A DNA stretch of 64,000 bases from Marinobacterium ramblicola (GTDB lineage: Bacteria > Pseudomonadota > Gammaproteobacteria > Pseudomonadales > Balneatricaceae). The notes below the pieces were generated by a model, which did no database searches, was not told the DNA's origin, and saw only the letters and a list, made by a program, of their open reading frames with translations. Where the stretch lies: the NCBI RefSeq assembly GCF_019084545.1, contig NZ_JAHREP010000009.1, positions 1-64,000 on the forward strand, given 5' to 3'. Shown one piece after another: positions 35,321-44,867 of the stretch. Position 1 is the stretch's first letter; each line of letters starts with the position of its first letter. The translations under genes and the position numbers were made by a program.

Positions 35321-36850
35321 ATGGAGCATAGCGCCGACAACAATCACAACCGCCTCTGCGCGATTCGAATCGGTATCGACACCTACCAGGAATCGGTGGT
35401 GTACATGCGCGATGACTGCCATATCTGCCGGGCCGAAGGCTTCGGCGTGCAGACACGGGTTGAAGTCCAGGCTGGCGAAAGCAGCATTATCGCCAGACTC
35501 AATGTCGTTGAATCCGATGCCGGAGTGCTACCGCCAGGACATATTGGATTATCGAAGATCGCTTGGGAGAGGCTGGCACTGACCGACGGGAGCGAAGTTG
35601 TTGTCGGCCACCCCGCATGGGTCAACTCCCTGAGCTACGTCCGGCGCAAAGTCTTCGACCGCCCTCTAACATCAAACCAGTTCCATGCCATCGTTCGGGA
35701 CATACTTAAAGGGCGTTACACGGATATTCATATCGCCGGCTTTCTCACCGCCTGCTCCAACCGCCTCGATATCGATGAGATTGCCCATCTGACGCACGCG
35801 ATGGTGGATGTCGGTAGCCGACTATCATGGCCTGGGACCGACGTGGTGGTCGACAAGCACTGTATCGGCGGCTTGCCCGGCAACAGAACGACTCCAATCG
35901 TAGTGTCCATAGTGGCGGCGGCCGGACTTACCATGCCGAAGACATCTTCTCGCTCCATCACATCACCTGCAGGCACTGCCGATACCATGGAGGTGATTAC
36001 CCCGGTTGACCTCGACCTCGAAAGGATCCGGCGAGTCGTCCGGGAGCAGGGCGGTTGTTTGGCCTGGGGTGGAAACGTGAGACTCAGCCCCGTCGACGAT
36101 ATTCTGATCCGGGTCGAAAAAGCGATGGATCTGGACAGCCAGGGCCAACTGGTTGCTTCGGTACTATCCAAAAAAATTGCAGCTGGCTCGACTCATGTAT
36201 TGATCGATATCCCGGTTGGCCCGACTGCCAAGGTGCGCTCGAAAACGGCTGCCAAGGCACTAAAGCGGGTATTTGAGCAGGTGGGAGCACGGTTGGGTTT
36301 GGTTGTGCAGCCGGTTATTACGGATGGTATCCAGCCAATCGGCAGGGGGATTGGCCCCGCGTTCGAAGCAGAGGACGTTCTCGCGGTGCTGAGTAATCAG
36401 GATGGTGCGCCGGATGACTTACGAAGGCGAGCTCTGTTTCTGGCCGGGAAGATCCTGGAGATGGCAAAGAGCGAGGCTCAGGGGAGAGGTGAAGACAGGG
36501 CAGTGCACCTGCTAAACAGCGGGGCTGCATGGGACAAGTTCAAATCGATCTGTATCGCACAGGGAGGTTTCAGAGAGCGTCCACCGGTACCGGCGTACCG
36601 GTATTCGGTACTGGCTGACAGGAACGGGATGGTAAAGGCGATCGATAACCGCAAGCTGGCCCGTCTCGCCAAACTGGCCGGAGCACCAAATGCGCCCGCT
36701 GCCGGCGTGCGTCTCTTGGTCAAAGTGGATGATAGCGTCAGCCATGGCGACTGCTTGTTTGAACTCTGTGCCGAAACTTCGGGTGAACTCAAATATGCGC
36801 AAACATACCTTGAACAGACAACCGGTATGATTCAGTTTCGGCCTTCCTGA
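35321..36850 (+). CDS. thymidine phosphorylase-family protein (AMP phosphorylase-like)
   Basis: A 509-aa enzyme of the nucleoside phosphorylase II superfamily. Phosphate and ribose-binding motifs are VVDKHCIGGLPGNRTTP and TSPAGTADTMEV, followed by the alpha/beta body and a C-terminal alpha/beta hammerhead-like domain. The extra 80-90 N-terminal residues match the longer archaeal-type AMP phosphorylases and their bacterial relatives, not DeoA (about 440 aa). It would phosphorolyse a pyrimidine nucleoside or a nucleoside monophosphate; the substrate cannot be set from sequence. The ATG at 35321 has GGGAGG 6 bp upstream. No other pentose-phosphate gene is adjacent. Confidence 0.85.
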   Translation: MEHSADNNHNRLCAIRIGIDTYQESVVYMRDDCHICRAEGFGVQTRVEVQAGESSIIARLNVVESDAGVLPPGHIGLSKIAWERLALTDGSEVVVGHPAWVNSLSYVRRKVFDRPLTSNQFHAIVRDILKGRYTDIHIAGFLTACSNRLDIDEIAHLTHAMVDVGSRLSWPGTDVVVDKHCIGGLPGNRTTPIVVSIVAAAGLTMPKTSSRSITSPAGTADTMEVITPVDLDLERIRRVVREQGGCLAWGGNVRLSPVDDILIRVEKAMDLDSQGQLVASVLSKKIAAGSTHVLIDIPVGPTAKVRSKTAAKALKRVFEQVGARLGLVVQPVITDGIQPIGRGIGPAFEAEDVLAVLSNQDGAPDDLRRRALFLAGKILEMAKSEAQGRGEDRAVHLLNSGAAWDKFKSICIAQGGFRERPPVPAYRYSVLADRNGMVKAIDNRKLARLAKLAGAPNAPAAGVRLLVKVDDSVSHGDCLFELCAETSGELKYAQTYLEQTTGMIQFRPS

Positions 36851-36857
36851 CGCCTCA

Positions 36858-36885
36858 AATGCCGATAATGCTATTTATCGGCATT
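36858..36885. terminator. hairpin after the phosphorylase gene
   Basis: AATGCCGATAA pairs perfectly with TTATCGGCATT around a six-base loop. No long U run follows on the plus strand, so it may act as a processing or weak terminator structure. Confidence 0.6.
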
Positions 36886-36940
36886 CGATCTTAACTCATT
36901 GTTTTTGCTAAACTATTCTTTATTTAGGCCTGTGAGTTAA

Positions 36941-37258
36941 ATGCTGAATCTACCACCTGCGATGCCTTTGTTCGATTGCATCGAACACCTTGAGGACGGT
37001 AATCCAACCGTTAACCAATACCTCGCCAATATCACCCTGAATCGAGTATCTGATGCGGTATTGATCTACGAGCTAGCAGTTGACTGGCTGTTGGAGCAGC
37101 GATTTAGCGAAAACAACTACAAGACCTATCGCAGCGAGCTGACCACCTTTCTGTATTGGGCCTTCGAGGAGGAGCAGATCGCCGTATCCGATATAACCAG
37201 GCGAATCCTGACACGATATATCGACTATTGCTGCCGGCCGCCGGCAGATCTCGTTTAA
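36941..37258 (+). pseudogene. N-terminal fragment of a tyrosine recombinase
   Basis: The 105-residue frame matches the SAM-like core-binding domain of phage/integron-type tyrosine recombinases (LAVDWLLEQRFSENNYKTYR, TFLYWAFEEEQIAVSDI). The catalytic domain with Arg-His-Arg-Tyr is missing: the frame stops at 37256 and no continuation was found in the next 300 bp in any frame. It is a relic of a mobile element next to the copper island and the chaperone cluster. No attachment site or tRNA gene is visible nearby. Confidence 0.7.
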
Positions 37259-37576
37259 GTGAGCGGACACACGAGACCCTTAAAACGGCTGATCAAGACT
37301 CATCAAGAGTAGTGCTGCGCTCAGGTTAGTAGGTTCTTGCATACGCCTTAGCGCCCTCAAACGCTCTATTTAAGAATTCGCATAATGTATATTATGTTAA
37401 ATTAGATATTTGAGCAGACGTTCGTTACACCCTATTTTTTAGATTCCCAAATTGACCTGAGATCATCTCGAGCACCGCCCGCTTCGACATCGTGCGGAGA
37501 GCTTCGGAGATTTGAATTTTGTGGGCTGAGTATCGTTCTTCGCAACGAATGCGATAAGAATGTCACTCAATGCCGG
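37259..37576. other. AT-rich intergenic stretch, no gene seen
   Basis: These 318 bp between the integrase relic and the convergent unknown gene are more AT-rich than the surroundings. A short perfect inverted repeat, CATAAT-n4-ATTATG (37381-37396), is the only structure noticed. No reading frame of interest. Confidence 0.5.
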
Positions 37577-38596
37577 TTACTTTTTGCCTTCTGTCCACAA
37601 TTCTGCGAACTGACAGTCCTGATGCAACACTTGGCTGGTATAACGCCCGTACTTCTGCCGTGCTTCGATACAGGCCGATGGCTCCAGCGGGCAAGCGTAG
37701 TCGGGGCGAATCTGCACGATCCGCTCCACAACTTTTTCCCTTATTTCGGGTGTTCGGTAACTATTACAATTGTTCGCCTCGTCCCAGGCTCCATCTATGA
37801 AATCACTGATATCAAAGCCTCCCCGGTAGCGCCAGTGATACACCAGCGCGCCCGCCCGCACAGAATCGATGACACTGAATTCGCAACTGACATAGGGCCT
37901 CAGGAAAAGGTTATCGAAAAAACCGCCAATTGGATCCCGATTGTGTAGCAGGACTCGGTTCCAAAAGCGCCATCCATTGAAATTGGCTGCGAGATCCGCG
38001 TAGGAGAAGATCCCTGTGGTGAGATATCCGTAACGTCCCTGCTCCTGTTTCCAGCCCAGGTTTAGGGCCTGGTTCAGCGTACCCTCCTCCGACGAGGTCA
38101 GTTCAAAGTACTGCCAGCCCTGAGCGAAAAAATGGCCAAACTTATCAAGGCCTACATAACGACCCTTTACTCTGACGAGCTCGCTCAGTTTTTTGAAATT
38201 AACGGAGAAGGCGTCGAGATACCCAAGGTCGCGGTAGATGGACCGCTCCAGAGGTACTGCATGACTTCGGCCTGCCAGGGCTTGTCGTAGCTGCAGATCA
38301 AGGTTAAAGCCTTTCAGTCCCAACGACGCGGTGTGGGACTGAAAGAGCGCCTTTCTAAGCTCGTCATACAACCGTGTCTCATCGCAGTACGGTTTGCCGT
38401 TCAATCTGGCCAGCAAACTGGCATCTCTGTCATTGGCATTGGCAACACCCTGCGCCAGCCTATCATTGATAAGCGCATTCAAAGAGCTGGTAACGTCGAC
38501 TGACGCTACCTCCCGTCCCGTATAGCTATCTACTTCCGCTGCGTTAACCGATACGCCGTACAGGCAGGTAACCAGACAGCTCATCAAACGGTACAT
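37577..38596 (-). CDS. exported protein of unknown function, 339 aa
   Basis: A signal peptide (LMSCLVTCLYGVSVNAAE) is followed by a large mostly soluble domain with many aromatic residues. A notable block is YVGLDKFGHFFAQGWQYFE, a DK.GH pattern shared with some uncharacterised membrane-associated families, and a second is GYLTTGIFSYADLAANFNGW. Five Cys lie mainly in the C-terminal part. I do not recognise the family. The ATG at 38596 follows a GGGGA site; two upstream TTG codons are in frame. It lies downstream of groEL on the same strand. Confidence 0.65.
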   Translation of the reverse strand: MYRLMSCLVTCLYGVSVNAAEVDSYTGREVASVDVTSSLNALINDRLAQGVANANDRDASLLARLNGKPYCDETRLYDELRKALFQSHTASLGLKGFNLDLQLRQALAGRSHAVPLERSIYRDLGYLDAFSVNFKKLSELVRVKGRYVGLDKFGHFFAQGWQYFELTSSEEGTLNQALNLGWKQEQGRYGYLTTGIFSYADLAANFNGWRFWNRVLLHNRDPIGGFFDNLFLRPYVSCEFSVIDSVRAGALVYHWRYRGGFDISDFIDGAWDEANNCNSYRTPEIREKVVERIVQIRPDYACPLEPSACIEARQKYGRYTSQVLHQDCQFAELWTEGKK

Positions 38597-38661
38597 CAAC
38601 AATGTCCCCGCCGAAGATAATTAGGTACGAGTAATAGTGACCATCTCGAATATGGACCTCA

Positions 38662-40293
38662 TCAGCCGCCCATGTCACCCATCCCGGCCATGCCAGGTGC
38701 TGGTTCTGCATGCGGAATATCGGCAATCATCGCTTCGGTGGTGATCATCAGTCCGGCGATAGAGGCCGCATTCTGCAGCGCCACGCGCACCACTTTGGCC
38801 GGATCGAGAATGCCCATGGCGATCATGTCGCCATACTCGCCGCTCTGGGCGTTATAGCCGTAGTTGCCGCTCTGCTCGGCAACCCGGCTCAACACCACCG
38901 AGGCATCGAGCCCGGAGTTGCTGACGATCTCGCGCAGCGGTTGCTCCATCGCCCGCAGCACGATGTTGATGCCCACCTGCTGATCGGCGTTTTCGCCTTT
39001 CAGCCCCTGCTGTTTCAACACCTGTATTACGCGCACCAGCGCGACACCCCCGCCGGGCACCACACCCTCCTCCACCGCTGCCCGGGTCGCATGCATCGCA
39101 TCCTCGACCCGGTCCTTCTTCTCTTTCATCGCGGTTTCGGTGGCGGCGCCCACCTTCAACACGGCGACGCCGCCGGACAGCTTGGCGAGGCGCTCCTCGA
39201 GTTTTTCTCGGTCGTAGTCGGAGCTGGTTTTCTTCAGTTCGGTGCGGATCTGCTGGATCCGCTCCTGTATCGCCTGCGAGGTGCCGCCGCCACCGACGAA
39301 GGTGGTGGTGTCACGGGTGACGATGATGCGCTGCGCCCGGCCCAGATCATCCAGCCCCGCCTTGTCCAGGCTCAACCCCGTCTCCTCGGAGATTACCCGT
39401 CCTCCGGTCAGGATAGCGATATCCTGCAACAGTGCTTTTCGCCTGTCGCCGAACCCCGGCGACTTGATGGCGCAGCAGCGGATGATGCCGCGCACGGCAT
39501 TGACCACCAGCGTTGCCAACGCCTCGCCCTCCACCTCCTCGGCCAGGATCAGGATCGGATTGCCCGCCTTGGCCACCTGCTCCAGCAGCGGCAGCAGCTC
39601 GCGGATATTGCTGAGTTTGCGGTCGTACAGCAGCACCAGCGCATCCTCCAGTTCGGCACTGAGCTGCTCCGGCTTGTTGATGAAATAGGGTGAGAGGAAG
39701 CCTCTGTCGATCTGCATCCCCTCCACCACCGACAGTTCGTTGACCATCCCCGAGGCCTCCTCGACGGTGATAACCCCTTCACGTCCCACCTTCTCCATAG
39801 CCAGGGCGATCAGGTCGCCGATCTCGCTATCGCCGTTGGCGGAAACGGTGCCAACCTGGGCAATTGCGCGACTGTCGCTGCAGGGTTTGGCCAGCGTATT
39901 CAGCGCCTCAACCGCGCGTTCAACCGTGCAATCTATGCCTCGCTTGATATCCATAGGATTCAGGCCAGCCGCGACCGATTTCAGCCCCTCGTCTAAGATT
40001 GCCTGCGCCAGCACGGTAGCGGTAGTGGTACCATCCCCGGCAATATCGGAGGTCCTGGCTGCCACCTCGCGCACCAGTTGCGCCCCCATATCCTCGAACC
40101 TATCGGGCAGTTCGATGGTGCGCGCCACCGACACCCCGTCCTTGGTCACCGTCGGCGGGCCATAGGGCTGACGCAGCGCCACGTTGCGCCCGCGTGGCCC
40201 CAGCGTGGCCTTCACCGCCCGCGCCAGAATGCCGGCTCCGTGCGCCATACGTTGGCGCGCCTCATCTCCGAATCGCAGTTCTTTGGCTGCCAT
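38662..40293 (-). CDS. groEL: 60-kDa chaperonin GroEL
   Basis: Full-length chaperonin of 543 aa. Nucleotide motifs are intact ([12 protein letters not shown] and [14 protein letters not shown] with the catalytic Asp), as is the apical domain and [20 protein letters not shown]. The C-terminal Gly-Met tail ([11 protein letters not shown]) is present. GAGGT lies before the ATG. No groES is found beside it, and it follows the rtcB relic by 20 bp on the same strand. This suggests a secondary GroEL copy rather than the main groESL operon. Confidence 0.95.
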   Translation of the reverse strand: MAAKELRFGDEARQRMAHGAGILARAVKATLGPRGRNVALRQPYGPPTVTKDGVSVARTIELPDRFEDMGAQLVREVAARTSDIAGDGTTTATVLAQAILDEGLKSVAAGLNPMDIKRGIDCTVERAVEALNTLAKPCSDSRAIAQVGTVSANGDSEIGDLIALAMEKVGREGVITVEEASGMVNELSVVEGMQIDRGFLSPYFINKPEQLSAELEDALVLLYDRKLSNIRELLPLLEQVAKAGNPILILAEEVEGEALATLVVNAVRGIIRCCAIKSPGFGDRRKALLQDIAILTGGRVISEETGLSLDKAGLDDLGRAQRIIVTRDTTTFVGGGGTSQAIQERIQQIRTELKKTSSDYDREKLEERLAKLSGGVAVLKVGAATETAMKEKKDRVEDAMHATRAAVEEGVVPGGGVALVRVIQVLKQQGLKGENADQQVGINIVLRAMEQPLREIVSNSGLDASVVLSRVAEQSGNYGYNAQSGEYGDMIAMGILDPAKVVRVALQNAASIAGLMITTEAMIADIPHAEPAPGMAGMGDMGG

Positions 40294-40313
40294 GATTTTC
40301 TACCTCATGATTG

Positions 40314-41251
40314 TTAGCCTTTGATACAGACCAGTGGTTCCAGTCGTGCCACCTTGCGCACCAACCCGGCGGCCGCCGCAGCATCGACCACCGCATCCAC
40401 ATTCTTTAGGCCCCCGGGGCCTCTTCCGCGACGCCGCGGGCCGAGGGGCTGCGCACCACGATGCCGCGCGCGTAGAGGCGTTCGATCACCTCATGACCAT
40501 TCCAGCGTTTGCTCGCCTGACGTCGGCTCTGGGCGCGGCCGGCGCCATGGCAGGCGGATGAGAACGCCAGCGCGTCCGAGCCCTCGATACCCGCCAGCAC
40601 ATGAGATGCCGTTCCCATGGAGCCGCCGATCAGCACCGGCTGGCCGAGTGCACGTAACGGTTCGGGCAGATCAGGATGGCCGGGGCCGAACGCATGAGTG
40701 GCGCCCTTGCGATGCACGAACAGTCGCCGCTTGAGGCCGTCGATATCGCGAGCCTCGCCCCAGCCCTGCTCTACCGCCCATGGCGCGCCGCCGGAGAGCA
40801 TCGCATTCATGCCACGATTGTCGAGATGGACCCGGCCATGGCTGCCGACGCCGACCGGGACACGGTGGAACAGGCGCTCGGCCAAGCGGATCTTCAGCGG
40901 TTGGATGGTGGGCGTTTTCAGCCCGGTGCGCAGGCAGCGCACCTCGCAGGATATATCGAAGCCGACGCCGCCGGCGGAAACCACACCGCCCTCATCGGCG
41001 TCGAATGCCGCCACGCCTCCGATGGCAAACCCATAGCCCCAGTGTGCATCCGGCATGGCATAGGAGGCTTTGACGATTCCGGGCAGGCAGGCCACATTGG
41101 TTACCTGCTCGCGTACCTTTTCATCCATCTCGCCGATAAGTGCCTCGCTGGCGTAGATGATGCCCGGTACGCGCATCTTGCCAAAGCGTTCGATGCGCCA
41201 TTCATAATCCGATACCCGGGTGAAACTGGCCGGATCCATACCCCATCCCAC
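40314..41251 (-). pseudogene. rtcB: RtcB RNA ligase relic with central deletion and late frameshift
   Basis: The N-terminal third of RtcB is well preserved (LPGIVKASYAMPDAHWGYGF, GGVGFDISCEVRCLRTGL with the metal-binding Asp and Cys). The sequence then jumps from WGEARDIDG to LKRRLFVHRKGATHAFGPGH. The intervening block of roughly 170 residues, with the GNHF and HSGSRG metal ligands and further His ligands, is gone. The end reads SACHGAGRAQSRR to GLAEEAP-like sequence (GVAEEAPGA), then a stop at 40406. In a shifted frame the true C-terminus continues (KNVDAVVDAAAAAGLVRKVA to CIKG) to 40314. It cannot be an active ligase. Confidence 0.85.
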
Positions 41252-41259
41252 CTACCTTT

Positions 41260-41409
41260 TCATAGACTCGCTAAACGTCGACAACGCACGCGCTCGGGGT
41301 CTGTAATCACCGCGGTCAGCGCCATCGCCGTCTGCTCGAACGCTCGCTCGATGCTGGAACCCTCGCCGCGCACACCGATATCCGCGCCATGATGAAACAA
41401 CGACCACAC
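41260..41409 (-). pseudogene. N-terminal fragment of archease
   Basis: A 49-codon frame from a GTG at 41409 reads [20 protein letters not shown] and then [20 protein letters not shown], the start of archease, the RtcB activator. It stops after about 49 residues instead of about 140. The stop lies just before the rtcB relic start, so a former archease-rtcB operon is recognisable. GGGAG lies 9 bp before the GTG. Confidence 0.75.
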
Positions 41410-41537
41410 GCTGAGACTCTCCCAAAATTTTCATTCCCGCACTAAGTTTAGGCAATTTCCGCTGCCACGCAGCAAGGCGATCCTGAGTGCCTATACTCTG
41501 GTTTATTGGCGGCTATTTAAGGCGGGAGAAGGCGGTC
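41410..41537. promoter_or_regulatory. divergent promoter region, archease-rtcB-groEL / dnaK-dnaJ
   Basis: These 128 bp separate the two divergent chaperone/repair transcripts. Toward archease, TGGCAG and TTGCC resemble a sigma-54 -24/-12 pair, but the GG to GC distance is 11 instead of 10. Toward dnaK, TATACT at 41492-41497 could be a -10. No sigma-32 consensus was seen. Confidence 0.35.
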
Positions 41538-43245
41538 ATGGCGGTTATCGGTATCGACCTCGGTACATCCAACTCGGCGGCGGCCGTGCTGCGTGGTGGT
41601 CGCCCGGTTATCATTCCCAGCGCCGAGGGGATCAGCCTCGGCGGCAAGGCGTTCCCGAGCTACGTCGCGGTCACGTCCGACGGCGAGACATTGATTGGTG
41701 AGTCGGCCCGGCGTCAGGCGACGCTCAATCCCGAGGGTACCGCCACCGCGTTCAAGCGTCGTATGGGGCAGCGTGAGACGATCCAATTACGCAATCAGCG
41801 CTTCACGCCGGAGCAGCTGTCCGCCTTCCTGCTGCAGAAGATCAAGCGCGATTCCGAGGCGTTTCTCGGCGAGACAGTGCATCGTGCCGTGGTCACCGTC
41901 CCCGCCTATTTCGATGACAACCAGCGCAGTGCCACCAAGGATGCCTGTCGTATCGCCGGTCTGGAGGTGATACGCCTGGTCAATGAGCCCACCGCAGCCT
42001 CGTTGGCCTACGGGCTGGATCGCGTCAGAGAGGAGCTGCGCATCGCCGTCATCGACTTCGGCGGCGGCACCCTGGATGTGACCATCATGGAGTTCGGCAA
42101 CGGCGTGTTCGAGGTGCGCGCCACCAGCGGCGATACGCAACTGGGCGGCACCGATATGGACCAGCGGCTGGTGGAGTACCTGGCAGAGCGCTTCCGTAAC
42201 GCCAAGGGTATCGACGTGCATCAGGACAGCATCGCCATGGCGCGCCTGCGCGAGGCCGCTGAGATCGCCAAGATCGAACTCTCCAGCAGTACCACAACGC
42301 AGATCCACCTGCCCTACCTCACCGCCGCAAATGGCCAGCCGCAACACCTGGAGATAGCGCTCACCCGCAGCGAACTGGAGCGCCAGGTGCGGGAGGTGAT
42401 TGAGCGCTGCCGCCCGCCCATCGAGCAGGCGCTGCACGACGCCAAGCTTACGGCCCAGCAGATCGACCGTCTGGTCTTCGTCGGCGGCCCGACCCGGATG
42501 CCGGTGGTACGCCAGTTCTTCGAGGGGATCTTCAGCCGCAAGGCGGAATCGGGTGTCGATCCGATGGAGTGCGTGGCCTGCGGCGCGGCGATCCAAGCCG
42601 GTGTGCTCGGTGGCGAGATCAAGGATCTGGTGCTGGTCGATGTCACGCGATAACGCCAGTCTCGGTGAGTTCTCCCTCAACGGCCTGCCACCGGCGCCAC
42701 GCGGCATCCCGAAGATCGACGTCACCTTCGATATCGATGCCAGCGGCATCCTCAATGTCACCGCGCTCGACCAGGCCACCAAGCGCTCCCGGTCGATCCG
42801 CATCAGCGGTTCCACCCGCCTTTCCGAATCCGACAAGCAACGTATGATCGACGAGGCCAAGCGCTTTGCCGAGGCCGATGCCAAACGGCGCGCCGATGCT
42901 GACCAACTGAACGCCGCCGACACCCTCTGCTACCAGGCGGAAAAGCTACTGGCCGTTGCCGGAGACAAGCTGGCCACCGATACGCGCGATAACGTTAAAG
43001 CGGCCCTACAGCAGACCCGCGAAGCGGTGGAGAAAAAGGACGCGCAACTGGCCGACGAGCGACGCGAAACGCTGCAGAAGCTGGTTTCCGACGCTGCGAC
43101 TCAACTTTACCAGCAGGGTCAGCCCGGCCCGCAAAGACGTCCACACCCCACCCCTGACACCAGCGACGCCGGCGGCGATGCCAAGCCTACGGGCGCAGGC
43201 CCCGGCGGGCGGGTTGTCGATGCCGACTATAAGGAGAGCGAATAA
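41538..43245 (+). pseudogene. dnaK: DnaK (Hsp70) relic, substrate domain partly deleted, frame broken
   Basis: The nucleotide-binding domain is complete ([64 protein letters not shown]) up to DLVLVDVT, then the frame stops at 42653. A second frame continues from about 42648 as [20 protein letters not shown] to the end at 43245, including the helical lid. About 54 residues of the beta-sandwich substrate domain (PLTLGIET through LQGER in normal DnaK) are missing at the junction. The NBD alone could still be made. Start ATG follows GGGAGAAGG. dnaJ begins 3 bp later and is intact. Confidence 0.85.
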
Positions 43246-43248
43246 TCC

Positions 43249-44376
43249 ATGGCCGGAGCGCAACAAGACTACTACGAAGTACTGGGCGTCCCCCGTGACG
43301 CCGACCTCAAGGCGATCAAGAGCGCCTTCCGCAAGCTGGCGATGAAGTACCACCCGGACCGCAACAAGGCGCCGGAAGCGGAGGAGAAGTTCAAGCAGAT
43401 CGCCGAAGCCTACGCCATCCTCTCCGACCCGCAGAAGCGCAACGAATACGACGCCCACGGCTTCGCCGGTGTCGAGGGCTTCTCCGCCGAGGATCTGTTC
43501 TCAGGCATCGACCTGTCCGATATCTTCGGCGACTCCGGTTTCGATTTCGGCGGCCTGGGCGGGCTCGGCGGGTTGGGTGGCGGCCTGTTCGGCGACCTAT
43601 TCCATCACCGAGGCCAGCATGCACGCCCCAGTCGCGGTCGTGACATCCAGGTACAACTGGCCGTACCTCTGGAAAAGATCAATTCCGGCAGCGAGGAGAT
43701 CGTCCACTTCCAGCGCCCGATGCAGTGCCCCGGTTGCAAGGGCAGCGGCGCAGAACCGGGCACCGCACCGCGCAAGTGTGAAGCCTGCGGCGGCAGCGGG
43801 CGTCAGGTGCAGAGCCGCCAACAGAAGCAGGGCCAGGGCACGGTACAAGTGCAACAGATCACCACCTGCCCGGTGTGCCACGGCCGCGGCGAGTTCATCG
43901 ACCACCCCTGCCACAGCTGCAAGGGCAGCGGCCGGATTCAGAAGGATGACAAGCTCAAGGTCACCATCCCGCCCGGTGCCGACGAAGGGATGGCCCTGCG
44001 AATCCGTGGCCACGGCCTGCCCAGCGACGAGGCCGGCGGCGAACCGGGCGACCTCTACGTCATCGTCCGCACCGCCGCCGACCCGCGCTTCGTGCGCCAC
44101 GGCGCCGATCTCTGGCATACGGTGCAACTCGACATCCCCGACGCCGTACTCGGCACCACCCTGCGCATCGATACGTTGGAGGGCAAGGTGGATGTCAAAA
44201 TACCGCCCGGCACCCAGGCCGACGAAGTGCTGCGCGTTAAGGGCAAGGGCCTGGTCAAGTTCGGCGGCTACGGCCGCGGCGATCTGAACCTGCGCCTGAC
44301 GCTGCGCATACCGGAGAAGATCAGCGATGAGGAGAAGCGGTTGTATGAACAGCTGAGGGGGGTGCGTAAGGCTTAG
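43249..44376 (+). CDS. dnaJ: DnaJ (Hsp40) co-chaperone
   Basis: Class I DnaJ of 375 aa. J-domain ([23 protein letters not shown] in [10 protein letters not shown]), Gly/Phe-rich linker, then four zinc-finger repeats ([32 protein letters not shown]), and the two C-terminal substrate domains ending in [12 protein letters not shown]. The gene is intact, in contrast to the dnaK beside it. It normally stimulates DnaK ATPase activity, so here it must act with a DnaK encoded elsewhere, or the operon is dead. The 218 bp after it show no gene. Confidence 0.95.
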   Translation: MAGAQQDYYEVLGVPRDADLKAIKSAFRKLAMKYHPDRNKAPEAEEKFKQIAEAYAILSDPQKRNEYDAHGFAGVEGFSAEDLFSGIDLSDIFGDSGFDFGGLGGLGGLGGGLFGDLFHHRGQHARPSRGRDIQVQLAVPLEKINSGSEEIVHFQRPMQCPGCKGSGAEPGTAPRKCEACGGSGRQVQSRQQKQGQGTVQVQQITTCPVCHGRGEFIDHPCHSCKGSGRIQKDDKLKVTIPPGADEGMALRIRGHGLPSDEAGGEPGDLYVIVRTAADPRFVRHGADLWHTVQLDIPDAVLGTTLRIDTLEGKVDVKIPPGTQADEVLRVKGKGLVKFGGYGRGDLNLRLTLRIPEKISDEEKRLYEQLRGVRKA

Positions 44377-44594
44377 TGCTGAGTTCTTTCTTTGTAATGA
44401 GAGCATGTCACTCAATGTCGACGAGATATCAGAGCCCTCCTAATTTAACTGGCCTGCCAGTTTCTTGGTAAGGTGAATTTGAATGCCTATCTATTTCTCG
44501 TCTTGAAGCCGTCTATTAGATGACGTGCTGTTGCGCGACCGCCCTATTGCGCGCCATGATGAATGCACCATAGGTTCAACACAGGGATAACGGC

Positions 44595-44828
44595 ATGAGC
44601 AAGTCGATCAAGGTTGTGGTGAAGCGCAAGGGCGAGGATTCGGCGCAGGATCCGGTGTTAGTGGGCAAGATCGACGAGGCGCTGCATTTCGTCCGAGGGT
44701 TGCGCAAGAAGGGTGATAATTTGAAGGTGATGGTGGACAAGCTCAACGAGCATGGTCATTTGCGGCCCGATGGCGAGCCCTGGGATTACGATAGCCTGAA
44801 CGCATTCATCCACGAACATGGGCTTTGA
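44595..44828 (+). CDS. small hypothetical protein, 77 aa
   Basis: Unrecognised basic cytosolic protein starting MSKSIKVVVKRKGEDSAQDP and ending with NAFIHEHGL. It contains a helix pair around GKIDEALHFVRGLRKKGDNL and a region (MVDKLNEHGHLRPDGEPWDY) resembling recombinase-like or plasmid-type DNA-associated helices. AGGGATAA precedes the ATG. It lies convergent to hipA, 39 bp away. Confidence 0.55.
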   Translation: MSKSIKVVVKRKGEDSAQDPVLVGKIDEALHFVRGLRKKGDNLKVMVDKLNEHGHLRPDGEPWDYDSLNAFIHEHGL

Positions 44829-44867
44829 CCGGCGCTGTCAGGCCTCGGGCCATCGGGTGGCGGCGGT

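Noticed and set aside
37381-37396. CATAAT-n4-ATTATG palindrome as an operator
   Set aside because: Short, AT-rich, not placed before any gene start and not repeated in the window.
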